A DNA stretch of 64,000 bases, from NCBI RefSeq assembly GCF_023264855.1, contig NZ_JAHFUW010000008.1:35622-99621 (forward strand), in the 5' to 3' direction. Both the position numbers and the translations under genes were made by a program. Source of the DNA: Herbiconiux sp. GTDB taxonomy: Bacteria; Actinomycetota; Actinomycetes; Actinomycetales; Microbacteriaceae. This document shows positions 9,014 through 17,426 of this stretch, piece after piece; within the stretch, counting starts at the first letter, position 1; every line of letters starts with the position of its first letter. The notes under the pieces were generated by a model, which was given only the letters and a program-made list of their open reading frames with translations, did not search any database and was not told where the DNA came from.

Positions 9014-9427
9014 TCAGTCGATCAGGCCGAGGGCGGCCAGGCGGCGGAGGGTCTCGGCGCCGGCCGGGGGACAGCGGTCGAGGTCGGCCGTGGTGACCCA
9101 GTGCAGGGCGTCGACCTCGCTCGAGGCGACCGGAGCATCCGTCGTCTCACCCCGGAAGACCTGCATGTGCACCAGCCGCCCGTCGGGCTCGCCGTGCGCC
9201 TGCACGCTCACCGTGAACAGCTCGTCGAGGCTCGCCGGGTCGACCGAGACACCGATCTCCTCCCGGGCCTCGCGCAGCACCGCTTCCGCCGCAGTCTCGC
9301 CCGGATCGATCTTGCCGCCCGGCATGTAGTGCACCTCGCGCGCCCGCGCGGTCACCATCAGCACCCGCCGTTCGCGCACGAGCGCCAGCGCCGCCACGGC
9401 GATCGGCGGCAGAGCGGCACCAGTCAT
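9014..9427 (-). CDS. Nudix hydrolase (MutT-like)
   Basis: A 137-residue protein with a complete Nudix box, from GGKIDPGETAAEAVL into REAREEIGV at about residues 37-60, matching GX5EX7REUXEEXGU. It hydrolyses nucleoside diphosphates linked to another group, with Mg2+ bound by the Glu cluster. The substrate cannot be predicted. ATG 9427 lies six bases after a TAAACT -10 box. The gene is convergent with, and seven bases from, the aminotransferase gene. Confidence 0.92.
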   Translation of the reverse strand: MTGAALPPIAVAALALVRERRVLMVTARAREVHYMPGGKIDPGETAAEAVLREAREEIGVSVDPASLDELFTVSVQAHGEPDGRLVHMQVFRGETTDAPVASSEVDALHWVTTADLDRCPPAGAETLRRLAALGLID

Positions 9428-9433
9428 CCCCGC

Positions 9434-9439
9434 AGTTTA
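9434..9439 (-). promoter_or_regulatory. -10 box TAAACT, leaderless promoter of the Nudix gene
   Basis: TAAACT, six bases, then ATG at 9427. Confidence 0.45.
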
Positions 9440-9472
9440 GGGGACCCGGATACCCGGTGAGGTGCGACCTTC

Positions 9473-9498
9473 GGCTCTAAAACCCGGGAAATAGAGCC
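9473..9498 (-). terminator. Stem-loop downstream of hemA
   Basis: Arms GGCTCTA and TAGAGCC flank a 12-base loop containing CCCGGG. It lies 42 bases beyond the hemA stop and before the Nudix promoter. It has no clear T-run. Confidence 0.35.
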
Positions 9499-9539
9499 AC
9501 GACCCGCAAGTCAGCGAAGGGGGAGGGGCGAGGAAACGA

Positions 9540-10931
9540 CTAGAGAGTGCCGGTGCGGTAGTCGTCGAGCGAGACGGCTCCGGATGCTGCCGCGGCGGCA
9601 TCCGCCTGGGCTGCGATCTCCGACCGGAGGGCGGCCGCGGAGCCGAGACCGAAGAGGGTCTCGATGGCGGCGAACACCTCGTCGGCCCGGCCTTCGCGCG
9701 CCAGTTCGCGGGCGCGCACCGAGGGGGAGTGCAGGATGACGCCCACGAGGTGCCGCAGCGAACGCTCGGTCTGCTCGGCCGCGGCTGCGGCGAGCACGGT
9801 CGCGGACGGATCGGCGGTGGCCGCGGTGGCGATGGCCGAGGAGCGCGACCGCCCGATCTCGGCGTCGAGCAGGTCGAACAGGTGCGAGCGCAGGGCCACG
9901 ACCGCGGGGGTGACGGCTGACTCGGCCTTGCCGGCGCGGTATTCCGCGGCCGCCTGGTCGACCAGGGCGCGCGCATCCGACTCGGCGTTCAGTTCGTCGA
10001 GCGGCGCGTGCAGGCTGATGGTCTCGAGGTCGAGCAGCTCGGCTCCGGCCACTCCGGCGACGGCGGGGTCGACGTTGCGCGGCAGACCGAGGTCGATGAT
10101 GAGACGGCGGGTGAAGGCGCCGGGAAGCGAGGCTGCGGCGCGCAGGTGGTCGGCATTCAGCACGACGGTGGCCGCCGTGCTGCAGGTGATCACCACGTCG
10201 GCCGTGGCGACGGCCTCGAGGAAGCCGCCTGCGGGCACCGGCTCGAGCTCTTGCTTGGCGGCGAACACGGCCGCACGGCCCGACGGCGAGAACACCCGGA
10301 TGTCGGTGACCCCGCGGTCGCGCAGGTTCGCGAGCGTGACGCGGGCGTACTGCCCGGTGCCGACCAGCAGCACGCGCGTGGCGGCCCAGTCGGTGACCCG
10401 GCTCTCGCCGAGATCGAGGGCGAGGCGGGCGAGCGAACGCCCCGCGCCGCCGAGGCCCGTCTTCGTCTTGACGCCGCGGGAGGTCTGCGAGGCACGCTGG
10501 AACAGCCGCTCCAGGTCGGAGGAGGTCGTGCCCTCGATCCGTGCGGTGCTGAGCGCCCGCTTCACCTGGCCGGCGATCTCGTCTTCGCCGACGACGACCG
10601 ACTCCAGGCCCGACGACACGGCGAACAGGTGGTCGGCCACGCCGTCGCCGCAGAGCAGCGTGAGACTGTCGCGCAGCTCGTCGACATCGGTTCCGGATGC
10701 CGCGCTGAACGACTCCGCGGCCTGCTCCACGGCCAGCGAGAGGCCGGCGGTGAGCGGTTCGTCGATGTCGAGGTAGGCCTCGAAGCGGTTGCAGGTGGCC
10801 AGCACGACCGCGCCCTGCACGAAGTCGCTCTCGGCCACGAGGCTCTTGGCGACGTCTGCGGTGCCCACCGACAGCTTCTCGAGGAGGTCGAAGCCCGCGT
10901 TCCGGTGATTCGCGGTCAGGCAGATGAGCAC
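9540..10931 (-). CDS. hemA: Glutamyl-tRNA reductase, first step of heme synthesis
   Basis: A 463-residue enzyme that reduces glutamyl-tRNA to glutamate-1-semialdehyde with NADPH. The N-terminal catalytic domain has the thioester cysteine in [11 protein letters not shown] (about residue 52). The central NADPH domain has [13 protein letters not shown], and a helical dimerisation domain follows. The start is GTG 10931: a TACAAT -10 box (10938-10943) lies six bases upstream and the family N-terminus ([19 protein letters not shown]) begins there; an upstream TTG would add seven unlike residues. It points away from the other heme genes, so it has its own promoter and can be tuned as the committed step. 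Confidence 0.97.
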   Translation of the reverse strand: MLICLTANHRNAGFDLLEKLSVGTADVAKSLVAESDFVQGAVVLATCNRFEAYLDIDEPLTAGLSLAVEQAAESFSAASGTDVDELRDSLTLLCGDGVADHLFAVSSGLESVVVGEDEIAGQVKRALSTARIEGTTSSDLERLFQRASQTSRGVKTKTGLGGAGRSLARLALDLGESRVTDWAATRVLLVGTGQYARVTLANLRDRGVTDIRVFSPSGRAAVFAAKQELEPVPAGGFLEAVATADVVITCSTAATVVLNADHLRAAASLPGAFTRRLIIDLGLPRNVDPAVAGVAGAELLDLETISLHAPLDELNAESDARALVDQAAAEYRAGKAESAVTPAVVALRSHLFDLLDAEIGRSRSSAIATAATADPSATVLAAAAAEQTERSLRHLVGVILHSPSVRARELAREGRADEVFAAIETLFGLGSAAALRSEIAAQADAAAAASGAVSLDDYRTGTL

Positions 10932-10937
10932 TAGCTG

Positions 10938-10943
10938 ATTGTA
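10938..10943 (-). promoter_or_regulatory. -10 box TACAAT, leaderless promoter of hemA
   Basis: TACAAT, six bases, then GTG at 10931. It decides the hemA start. Confidence 0.6.
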
Positions 10944-10982
10944 CGCCCCCAAAACTGATCATCTGCTGGCCCGAGGGTCGCC

Positions 10983-10994
10983 GAGAGCACTCTC
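10983..10994. promoter_or_regulatory. Small palindrome GAGAG-CA-CTCTC upstream of hemA
   Basis: A 5+5 bp inverted repeat about 40 bases before the hemA -10 box and after the stop of the membrane protein gene. It could be an operator for hemA or part of a weak terminator; I cannot tell which. Confidence 0.25.
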
Positions 10995-11022
10995 AGCGGC
11001 CCTCACGTTCGTGGTCGGGTGG

Positions 11023-12426
11023 TCAGTCCCAGAGAACCGTGGGGTTCTCGCTCGCCATGTCGACCGAGGGGGAGCCGAGCGAGGGGGCGAAGATCAGGTC
11101 GCAGGTTCCGGATGCTCCGCCCTGGCTGCACTGCGCGGTGACGTCGACCGATCCGATGTAGTCGCCCTGGGCGAGGGTGGGGTTGTCGTAGCTGAGGGTC
11201 GGTTCGAGCGAGCTCAGCGTGGTCTGGCCGTCGGCCGAGAGGGTGCGCTTGATCGTGCCGTCGACGAGGGTGGTGCCGTCGTCGAGGGTGGCGGGCAGCT
11301 CGAGCCCGCAGCCGGCGGCCAGCGTGGTGGAGGCGAGGCATTCGTTCGCCGCCGCGGTCACGATGCTGCGGAACTGCTGCAGCGCCTCATCCGTCAGCAC
11401 TGGCTCGATGTCGCCGGTGTCGCCGGATTCGAACGGCGCGGTCACCACGACGGTGGTGGTTCCCTCGAGCGTGAAGTTGGGCAGGTCGGTCGCGAGCTCG
11501 TAGGCGCCGGGGAAGACCTCGACCTCGTCGGCCTGCACGGCGACTCCGTTCACGGTCAGGCCGATGCCGTCGAATTTCGCCGTGCTGATGTAGCCCGTGC
11601 CACCGCTGACCTGCCACTCCCCGTCGCCGTCGTAGTCGAGAACCGAGTACTCGGCCTGCACCGGGTCGCCGCCGAGGAGGTATCCGACCGTGACGTCGGC
11701 CGATCCCTCGTCGCCTACCTGCTGCACGACCTCGATGTCGGTGATGGGTGCGAGCTCGTTGGACGCCGCGAGCACCTCGTTGGTGAGCAGTGTGTCGTCG
11801 TCCGGGGCGGAGCCGAGCAGCCCGAGCGCGGTCTCGGCATCGCTTTCGCTCAGCGCGGTGAGGTAGCTCACCACCGTGTCGGAGGGCTTGCGGGCGTTCG
11901 CGGCGTTGGTGGCCGCGATGCTGTTGGCCACCAGGGCGACCACCACGATGATGACGACGATCAGCGCCACCGCACCGCCGATGATGCCGATCAGGGCGCC
12001 GGCACCGAGACGGCGCTTCTTCGGCGGTGTGCCGCCGGGGCCGGGGGCTCCGGATGCGCCGGGCACCGAGGGCCCGTAGCCCGGGTGAGGCTGTGGGGCC
12101 TGGGGCGCCCCGGGGCCGTAGCCGGGGTGGGGCTGGCCGGGTGCGTAGGCCTGGGTCGGCTGCGGAGCGCCGTAACCCGGATGCGGCTGTGCGAGCTGCT
12201 CCGGCGTGTAGCCCGGATGCGGCTGGTTCCGCGCGGGAGCTGCGGGATAGGCCGGCGGGGCGACAGGAGGAACGGGCGGTGCCGGGGGCACCGGCGCCTC
12301 GGGGGCCGCAGGAGGATCGAACGGCGCCGGTGGCGGCACGGGCGTGGTGCCGGGCTGCTCGCCCGATCCGCTCGGCTTCGTGGAATCGGGCTGGTTGCGG
12401 TCTGCGGTGTTCTCGTCGTCGCTCAT
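11023..12426 (-). CDS. Single-pass membrane protein with Pro-rich QPHPGYG repeats and an extracellular domain
   Basis: A 467-residue protein of unknown function. Residues 1-160 are disordered, proline-rich and carry five QPHPGYG-type repeats. A basic KKRRLG patch precedes one transmembrane helix (GALIGIIGGAVALIVVIIVV, about residues 165-190). The remaining 275 residues lie outside the membrane and begin with a stretch resembling DUF4878-like folds (SDTVVSYLTALSESDAETAL). The start is ATG 12426, because GAGGGG lies just before it and upstream codons look non-coding. It lies between hemA and hemE but need not have a heme role; many actinobacteria have such Pro-rich membrane proteins near cell-wall genes. 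Confidence 0.75.
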   Translation of the reverse strand: MSDDENTADRNQPDSTKPSGSGEQPGTTPVPPPAPFDPPAAPEAPVPPAPPVPPVAPPAYPAAPARNQPHPGYTPEQLAQPHPGYGAPQPTQAYAPGQPHPGYGPGAPQAPQPHPGYGPSVPGASGAPGPGGTPPKKRRLGAGALIGIIGGAVALIVVIIVVVALVANSIAATNAANARKPSDTVVSYLTALSESDAETALGLLGSAPDDDTLLTNEVLAASNELAPITDIEVVQQVGDEGSADVTVGYLLGGDPVQAEYSVLDYDGDGEWQVSGGTGYISTAKFDGIGLTVNGVAVQADEVEVFPGAYELATDLPNFTLEGTTTVVVTAPFESGDTGDIEPVLTDEALQQFRSIVTAAANECLASTTLAAGCGLELPATLDDGTTLVDGTIKRTLSADGQTTLSSLEPTLSYDNPTLAQGDYIGSVDVTAQCSQGGASGTCDLIFAPSLGSPSVDMASENPTVLWD

Positions 12427-12572
12427 GGCGCCCCCTCGTATCGTCACCTGTCTACCACCGCTGCCGCGCCGACCCCATGGGCAGAACTCCCCATCGGCGC
12501 CGCTCGCCCGCCCGTCGGGTGCCTCGGGGCACACCTCCGGCCCCACCCGCCGGGGCGTCCAGCCGCCCGCCG

Positions 12573-12578
12573 TAAGAT
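12573..12578 (+). promoter_or_regulatory. -10 box TAAGAT, leaderless promoter of hemE
   Basis: TAAGAT, six bases, then GTG at 12585. It favours 12585 over the in-frame GTG at 12579. Confidence 0.55.
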
Positions 12579-12584
12579 GTGGCG

Positions 12585-13664
12585 GTGACTCTGCCCGCGA
12601 CGCATCCGCTCTCCGACGGCCGCACGGCCGACTCCCCGCTCATCACCACCTACCTCGGCACGCGGGGCCCGATCACCCCCGTGTGGTTCATGCGCCAGGC
12701 CGGCCGCTCGCTGCCCGAGTACCGCGAACTGCGGGTCGGAACCCGGATGCTCGACGCCTGCCTCGACCCGGCGATGGCCAGCGAGATCACGCTGCAGCCG
12801 GTGCGCCGGCACGGTGTCGACGCGGGCATCTTCTTCAGTGACATCGTCATCCCGCTGCGCCTGGCCGGCGTCGACGTGGAGATCGAGCCCGGCCGCGGCC
12901 CGGTGCTCGCGAAGCCGGTGCGCACGCTCGCCGACGTGCAGGCGCTGCCGGATCCGGCCGGCGCCGACTTCTCGGCCATCCAGGCCGGTGTCGCCCAGAC
13001 CGTCGCCGCGCTCGGCCGCACGCCGCTGATCGGCTTCGCCGGGGCCCCCTTCACGCTCGCGGCCTACCTCGTGGAAGGCGGGCCGTCGAAAGACCACATC
13101 CGCGCCCGCACCCTCATGCACGCCGACCCCGAGGCCTGGGAGGGGCTGCTCGACTGGGCCGCCGCGGTGACCGGCGCCTTCTTGCGCGCCCAGCTGCTGG
13201 CCGGTGCCAGCGCCGCGCAGCTGTTCGACTCGTGGGTCGGCTCGCTCTCCCGCGCCGACTACGTGCGGCGCGTGGCGCCGTTCTCGGCGAAGGCGCTCGC
13301 GCCGATCCGGGATCTCGACGTGCCCGTGGTGCACTTCGGGGTGGGCAGCGGCGAGGTTCTGAAAGAGATGCACGCCGTGGGCGCCGACGTGGTGGGCGTC
13401 GACTGGCGGCTGCCGCTGGACGAGGCCTCGGTGCGGCTGGGCGGCGGCGTGACCGTGCAGGGCAACATCGACCCCGCGCTGCTCGCGGCGCCGTGGGAGG
13501 TGCTCGAGGCGCACGTGCTCGACGTGCTGCGGCGCGGCCGGAGCGCCCCCGCGCACGTTCTGAACCTGGGGCACGGCGTGCCGCCGGAGACCGACCCGGC
13601 GGTGCTGACGCGCATCGTCGAGCTCGTGCACGCGCAGGGGGAGGGGCAGGGGCAGGATGCCTGA
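12585..13664 (+). CDS. hemE: Uroporphyrinogen decarboxylase
   Basis: A 359-residue enzyme that removes four carboxylates from uroporphyrinogen III to give coproporphyrinogen III, the branch intermediate of the coproporphyrin-dependent pathway. The signature WFMRQAGRSLPEYR near residue 35 supplies the substrate-binding arginines, and FAGAPFTLAAYLVEG near residue 150 is the second conserved block. It is the first gene of a block read rightward. Its end overlaps hemY by eight bases, so the two are translationally coupled. The start is chosen from the -10 spacing; GTG 12579 is the alternative and changes only two residues. Confidence 0.97.
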   Translation: MTLPATHPLSDGRTADSPLITTYLGTRGPITPVWFMRQAGRSLPEYRELRVGTRMLDACLDPAMASEITLQPVRRHGVDAGIFFSDIVIPLRLAGVDVEIEPGRGPVLAKPVRTLADVQALPDPAGADFSAIQAGVAQTVAALGRTPLIGFAGAPFTLAAYLVEGGPSKDHIRARTLMHADPEAWEGLLDWAAAVTGAFLRAQLLAGASAAQLFDSWVGSLSRADYVRRVAPFSAKALAPIRDLDVPVVHFGVGSGEVLKEMHAVGADVVGVDWRLPLDEASVRLGGGVTVQGNIDPALLAAPWEVLEAHVLDVLRRGRSAPAHVLNLGHGVPPETDPAVLTRIVELVHAQGEGQGQDA

Positions 13665-15330
13665 GCTGGCGGATGCGGGACCCGGCGAGCCCGAGAGCTC
13701 GGCGCTGCCCGACGCGGTCGACGTCGTCGTGATCGGCGGCGGCGTGGCCGGTCTGGTGGCCGCCCGGCAGCTCGCGCACCTCGGCCAGTCGGTGCTGCTC
13801 GTGGAGGAGCGGCCCGTGCTCGGCGGTTTCGTCGCGCGGCACGAGGTGGCGGGCGTCGCGCTCGACGCCGGGGCCGAGAGCTTCGCCATCCGCAAGGGCA
13901 CCGTCGCGGGCCTGGCCACCGACCTCGGCCTGGGCGACGACATCGTGACCCCGGATGCCGCCGGCGCCTGGGTCACCTGGAACGGCGGCACCGCGCCGCT
14001 CCCGGCCGCGGGCGTGCTCGGCATCCCGGGCTCGCCGCTCGCCGACGACGTGCGCCGCATCCTCGGCTGGGGCGGCTCGCTGCGCGCCTATCTCGACCGC
14101 CTGATGCCGCTCGTGCGGGTGCGCACCGAGACCGACCTCGGCGACATCGTGCGCCGCCGGATGGGCCAGAGGGTGCTCGACCGGCTCGTCACCCCCGTGG
14201 TCGCGGGCGTGCACTCCGCCGATCCCGGTGTGGTCGACGTTCACACGGTCGCCCCCGGACTCACCCAGGCCATGACCACGCAGGGGTCGCTCTCCGGCGC
14301 CGTGATGGCGTTGCGCGAGCAGGCGCCGGCGGGGTCGCTCGTGCAGGGCATCGCGGGCGGGGTCTACCGGCTCGTCGAGGCGCTCGAGGCCGACTGCCGG
14401 TACTACGGCGTGCAGATCCGCACCCGGACGCGCGCGGCCACCGTGGCACGAGCGGTCGAGGCGGGTTCGGTGACGGATGCGGCGGCTCCGGGGGATCCGG
14501 ATGCCGGCGGCACGACTTCTGCAGCCGACCCGGTGTGGCGGATCGAACTGGAGAGCGCTGTCGGCGAGAGCGAGAGCGAGAGCGAGGGCGAGGGCGAGAG
14601 CGAGGGCGAGACCGCGCCGCAGACCGCGGACGACGCGTCCGGCCGGACGATCACGGCCCGGGCGGTTCTGCTGGCCACCGGTTTCCGCGGCGGGCTGCGC
14701 CTGCTCGGCGAGATCGCTCCCGAGGTGCTGCCGCCGGCGGCCTCCTGGCCCGAGCCGGCCTCGGTCACCCTCGCCACGATCGTGGTCGACGAGCCGCGCC
14801 TGGACGCGCATCCGCGGGGCACCGGGGTGCTCGTGGGCGAGGGTACGCCGGGCGTCGCCGCCAAGGCCCTCACGCATTCGAGCGCGAAATGGCGGTGGCT
14901 CGCCGACTCGCTGCCCGCGCACCGGCACGTTCTGCGGCTGTCGTACGGTCGCGGACACGCCGTGGCCGGGGCATCCGGAGCCGAGATAGCCGGAGCCGAA
15001 GCATCCGGAACCCCGGCGTCCGTCGCCCCCGAGGTGACCCTCGCCACCGCCCTGCACGACGCCGGCACGCTGCTCGGCGTTCCGCTCGCGCCGGGATCGG
15101 TCGCCGGATTCGCCGTGACGCCCTGGAACGATTCGCTCGCCTTCGCCACCGTGGGCCACAAGGCGCGCGTGCGCCTCCTGCTCGCCGGGGTGGAGGCCGT
15201 GCCGGGTCTCGAGGTCGCCGGTGCGTGGGTGGCCGGCACCGGGCTCGCCGCCACGGTCGAGCAGGCGCGGGTCACCGCATCCGGGCTCGCCGCCCACCTG
15301 CGCGGGGAACGCCGGGCGCCGCAGGGGTGA
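13657..15330 (+). CDS. hemY: Coproporphyrinogen III oxidase, HemY type (oxygen-dependent flavoenzyme)
   Basis: A 557-residue FAD enzyme. The dinucleotide motif VVVIGGGVAGLVAARQLA begins about residue 25. The C-terminal GVEAVPGLEVAGAWVAGTGLA closes the FAD site. In organisms with HemQ this protein (also called CgoX) oxidises coproporphyrinogen III to coproporphyrin III. It is longer than most relatives because residues about 298-325 are an acidic low-complexity insert of Glu-Ser and Glu-Gly pairs encoded by a GAGAGC/GAGGGC hexamer repeat (about 14560-14610). The insert lies in a surface region of the substrate-binding part. It overlaps hemE. Confidence 0.93.
   Translation: MPELADAGPGEPESSALPDAVDVVVIGGGVAGLVAARQLAHLGQSVLLVEERPVLGGFVARHEVAGVALDAGAESFAIRKGTVAGLATDLGLGDDIVTPDAAGAWVTWNGGTAPLPAAGVLGIPGSPLADDVRRILGWGGSLRAYLDRLMPLVRVRTETDLGDIVRRRMGQRVLDRLVTPVVAGVHSADPGVVDVHTVAPGLTQAMTTQGSLSGAVMALREQAPAGSLVQGIAGGVYRLVEALEADCRYYGVQIRTRTRAATVARAVEAGSVTDAAAPGDPDAGGTTSAADPVWRIELESAVGESESESEGEGESEGETAPQTADDASGRTITARAVLLATGFRGGLRLLGEIAPEVLPPAASWPEPASVTLATIVVDEPRLDAHPRGTGVLVGEGTPGVAAKALTHSSAKWRWLADSLPAHRHVLRLSYGRGHAVAGASGAEIAGAEASGTPASVAPEVTLATALHDAGTLLGVPLAPGSVAGFAVTPWNDSLAFATVGHKARVRLLLAGVEAVPGLEVAGAWVAGTGLAATVEQARVTASGLAAHLRGERRAPQG
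14560..14610 (+). repeat. In-frame hexanucleotide repeat GAGAGC/GAGGGC inside hemY
   Basis: About eight copies of a six-base unit encoding alternating Glu-Ser and Glu-Gly. Gain or loss of units would keep the reading frame. Confidence 0.8.
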
Positions 15331-15425
15331 GACTCGCGCAGAACCTGGCAATCGACGCCATGCGGCCTCCGACCAGGGGGACTACGCTTGTGAGGACGCT
15401 GTATTCATGATCGATCGGAGTAGTA

Positions 15426-15842
15426 ATGCGCGGAAAGATCATCTTCGTCGTCGGGCTGGCAACGGGATATGTGCTCGGAACACGTGCAGGGCGTGAGCGC
15501 TACGAGCAGATCAAAGCCGGAGCGGAGAAGGTCTGGAACACGCCGGCCGTGCAGTCGGGTGTCGACAAGGTGCAGGAGTTCGCCGGTGCGCGGGTCGATT
15601 CCGTGAAGGCCGACCTCTCGGCCAAGGCTCATAGTGCGCTCTCGGCCCTGATCGGCCGTGAGCCGCGCACGTCGTCCTCCACGACCGCCTCCACGGCGGC
15701 CGCGAAGGTGGGTTCGACGCGTGCCACGCCCACGAAGACCGCTGCGGCCAAGCCCAGCGCCGCCAAGCCGACCGCCGCCAAGGCGTCTGCCGCGAAGAAG
15801 CCGGCCACCGAGCCGACTGCCGACACCGACGCCGACGAGTAG
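15426..15842 (+). CDS. Small YtxH-like membrane-anchored protein
   Basis: A 138-residue protein of unknown function. Residues 1-20 form a hydrophobic anchor (KIIFVVGLATGYVLGTRAG), followed by a helical stretch RERYEQIKAGAEKVWNTPAVQ typical of YtxH-like proteins. The last 70 residues are Ala/Lys/Thr/Pro-rich with repeated AAKPSAAKPTAAK, like histone-H1-type tails. It starts a three-gene run with the holin-family and DUF3618 genes, which in actinobacteria often travel together and are thought to act at the membrane. Its place inside the heme block may be incidental. Confidence 0.75.
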   Translation: MRGKIIFVVGLATGYVLGTRAGRERYEQIKAGAEKVWNTPAVQSGVDKVQEFAGARVDSVKADLSAKAHSALSALIGREPRTSSSTTASTAAAKVGSTRATPTKTAAAKPSAAKPTAAKASAAKKPATEPTADTDADE

Positions 15843-15853
15843 GAGAAGGCACC

Positions 15854-16258
15854 GTGACCGAAGAACGCGACAAACGAGCGCGCCGCTCGCTCGTCTCCTT
15901 GTTCGCCGAGCTGCCCACGCTGATCATCCAGCTGCTCAAAGACGAGATCGAGAACCTCAAGCGCGACCTGACCGCACGCCTCGCGAAGCTCGGCATCGGC
16001 ATCGGCCTGTTCGTCGCCGCCGCGCTGTTCGCCTTCTTCGCGCTGGCGACACTCATCGCGGCAGCCGTGCTCGGTCTCGCGACGGTGCTGCCGGCCTGGG
16101 CCTCGGCCCTGATCGTGGCGGGCGCTCTTCTGGTGCTCGCCGCCATCCTCGCCCTCGTGGGGCTCTCGTCGGTGAAGAAGGGCGTTCCGCCCGTGCCCGA
16201 AGAGGCCATCGCGAGCATCAAGAAAGACATCAACACCGTCAAAGGATTGGGTCAGTGA
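15854..16258 (+). CDS. Phage holin family protein (actinobacterial superfamily III type)
   Basis: A 134-residue protein. An amphipathic N-terminal helix (LVSLFAELPTLIIQLLKDEI) is followed by two adjacent transmembrane helices at about residues 47-105, then a short charged tail. This is the pattern of the chromosomal holin-like family (PF07332), which despite its name is not part of a phage here: no lysis or phage genes are nearby. Its stop overlaps the next start (ATGA), showing coupling with the DUF3618 gene. Confidence 0.85.
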   Translation: MTEERDKRARRSLVSLFAELPTLIIQLLKDEIENLKRDLTARLAKLGIGIGLFVAAALFAFFALATLIAAAVLGLATVLPAWASALIVAGALLVLAAILALVGLSSVKKGVPPVPEEAIASIKKDINTVKGLGQ

Positions 16259-16563
16259 TGAGTGAAGCTCCGAAGACGGCGGGCGGATCGGGAACAGCTC
16301 CCGCCGACGCCCCGCAGCGCTCCAAGGCCGAACTGCTCGCCGACATCGAGAAGAACCGCGCCGACCTCCGCGCCACGCTGGATGCCATCGAGTTCAAGCT
16401 CAACCTGCCCAAGCAGGCCCGGCACGCGGCCCACCGTGTGAAGAGCCGGGTCAACCGCCTCCGCCACGACAACCCGGTCGTGTTCGGCACGGTGGTGGCC
16501 GGAGCCGTCGCGGCCGTGGGGGCCGCCGCCGTGCTCGGCTTCCGCTTCGCCGCCAAGAAGTAG
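16258..16563 (+). CDS. DUF3618 domain membrane protein
   Basis: A 101-residue protein. The DUF3618 core ELLADIEKNRADLRATLDAIEFKL is at about residues 23-46, and a single C-terminal transmembrane helix (VFGTVVAGAVAAVGAAAVLG) ends in a KK tail. The role is unknown; it is commonly found after a holin-family gene as here, with a one-base stop/start overlap. The start is fixed by that overlap. Confidence 0.85.
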   Translation: MSEAPKTAGGSGTAPADAPQRSKAELLADIEKNRADLRATLDAIEFKLNLPKQARHAAHRVKSRVNRLRHDNPVVFGTVVAGAVAAVGAAAVLGFRFAAKK

Positions 16564-16655
16564 CGTGCGCGCCCGCCCGAGCGCCGCACCACTGACAGCA
16601 CCGACCCCCCTGGCACCATCGCTTCACCGCACCACGATCACGAACGAAGAGGAAC

Positions 16656-17426
16656 ATGACTGACCCGACAGTCGAGTCGACCGCCCACTCCGCCGAACAG
16701 CCCGGCTCTCAGCCGCTTACCGCCCGCGATGTGGAGGACTCGGAGGCGGTGCCGGTCATCGGCTACACGCTCTGGGCGGTGTTCCGCCGCAATCCCGATG
16801 CCCCGCTGTTCCTCGACGGTGCCGAGGTTCCGGATGCGATCGCGCAGCTCGACGACACGATCGCCTCGGTCGAGGGCGAAGACGTCATGGTGCGCGGTCT
16901 CTACGACGTCTCGGGGCTGCGCGCCGACGCCGACGTGATGGTGTGGCTGCACGGCAGCGTGCCCGAGACCCTGCAGTGGGCTCTTCGCCAGCTGCGACGC
17001 ACCCGGCTCTTCGTCGACCTGCTGCCCACCTGGAACGCGATGGGCGTGCACCGTGACGCCGAGTTCTCGTCCAACCACCTGCCGGCCTTCATGCGCGGCA
17101 AGGAGCCGGCCGCCTGGCTGACGGTGTACCCCTTCGTGCGCTCGTACGAGTGGTACATCCTGCCCGAGGAGGAGCGCCGCGCGATGCTGGCCGACCACGG
17201 CCGCAAGGGCGCGCAGTACCGATCGGTGCTCGCGAACACGGTCGCCTCGTTCGCACTGGGCGACTACGAGTGGATCCTCGCCCTCGAAGACGACGACCTG
17301 CTCAACCTGGTCGACCTGATGCGTCACCTGCGTGCGACGGATGCCCGGCTGCACGTGCGGGAGGAGGTCCCGTTCTTCACGGGACGGCGCATCGACACCG
17401 CCGAGATCGTCGAGGTGCTGCAGTGA
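16656..17426 (+). CDS. hemQ: Coproheme decarboxylase (HemQ/ChdC)
   Basis: A 256-residue member of the chlorite-dismutase-like family. It decarboxylates iron-coproporphyrin III twice, using hydrogen peroxide, to give heme b: the last step of the coproporphyrin-dependent pathway. The conserved block YPFVRSYEWYILPEEERRAML is followed by ADHGRKGAQYRS, which holds the likely proximal histidine. AAGAGG lies before the ATG. The stop overlaps the hemH start by four bases (GTGA). Its presence shows that heme is made through coproheme and not through protoporphyrin. Confidence 0.96.
   Translation: MTDPTVESTAHSAEQPGSQPLTARDVEDSEAVPVIGYTLWAVFRRNPDAPLFLDGAEVPDAIAQLDDTIASVEGEDVMVRGLYDVSGLRADADVMVWLHGSVPETLQWALRQLRRTRLFVDLLPTWNAMGVHRDAEFSSNHLPAFMRGKEPAAWLTVYPFVRSYEWYILPEEERRAMLADHGRKGAQYRSVLANTVASFALGDYEWILALEDDDLLNLVDLMRHLRATDARLHVREEVPFFTGRRIDTAEIVEVLQ

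Noticed and set aside
15854..16258. Holin-family gene as a sign of a prophage.
   Set aside because: No lysin, portal, terminase, integrase or tail genes nearby; this holin-like family is chromosomal in actinobacteria.
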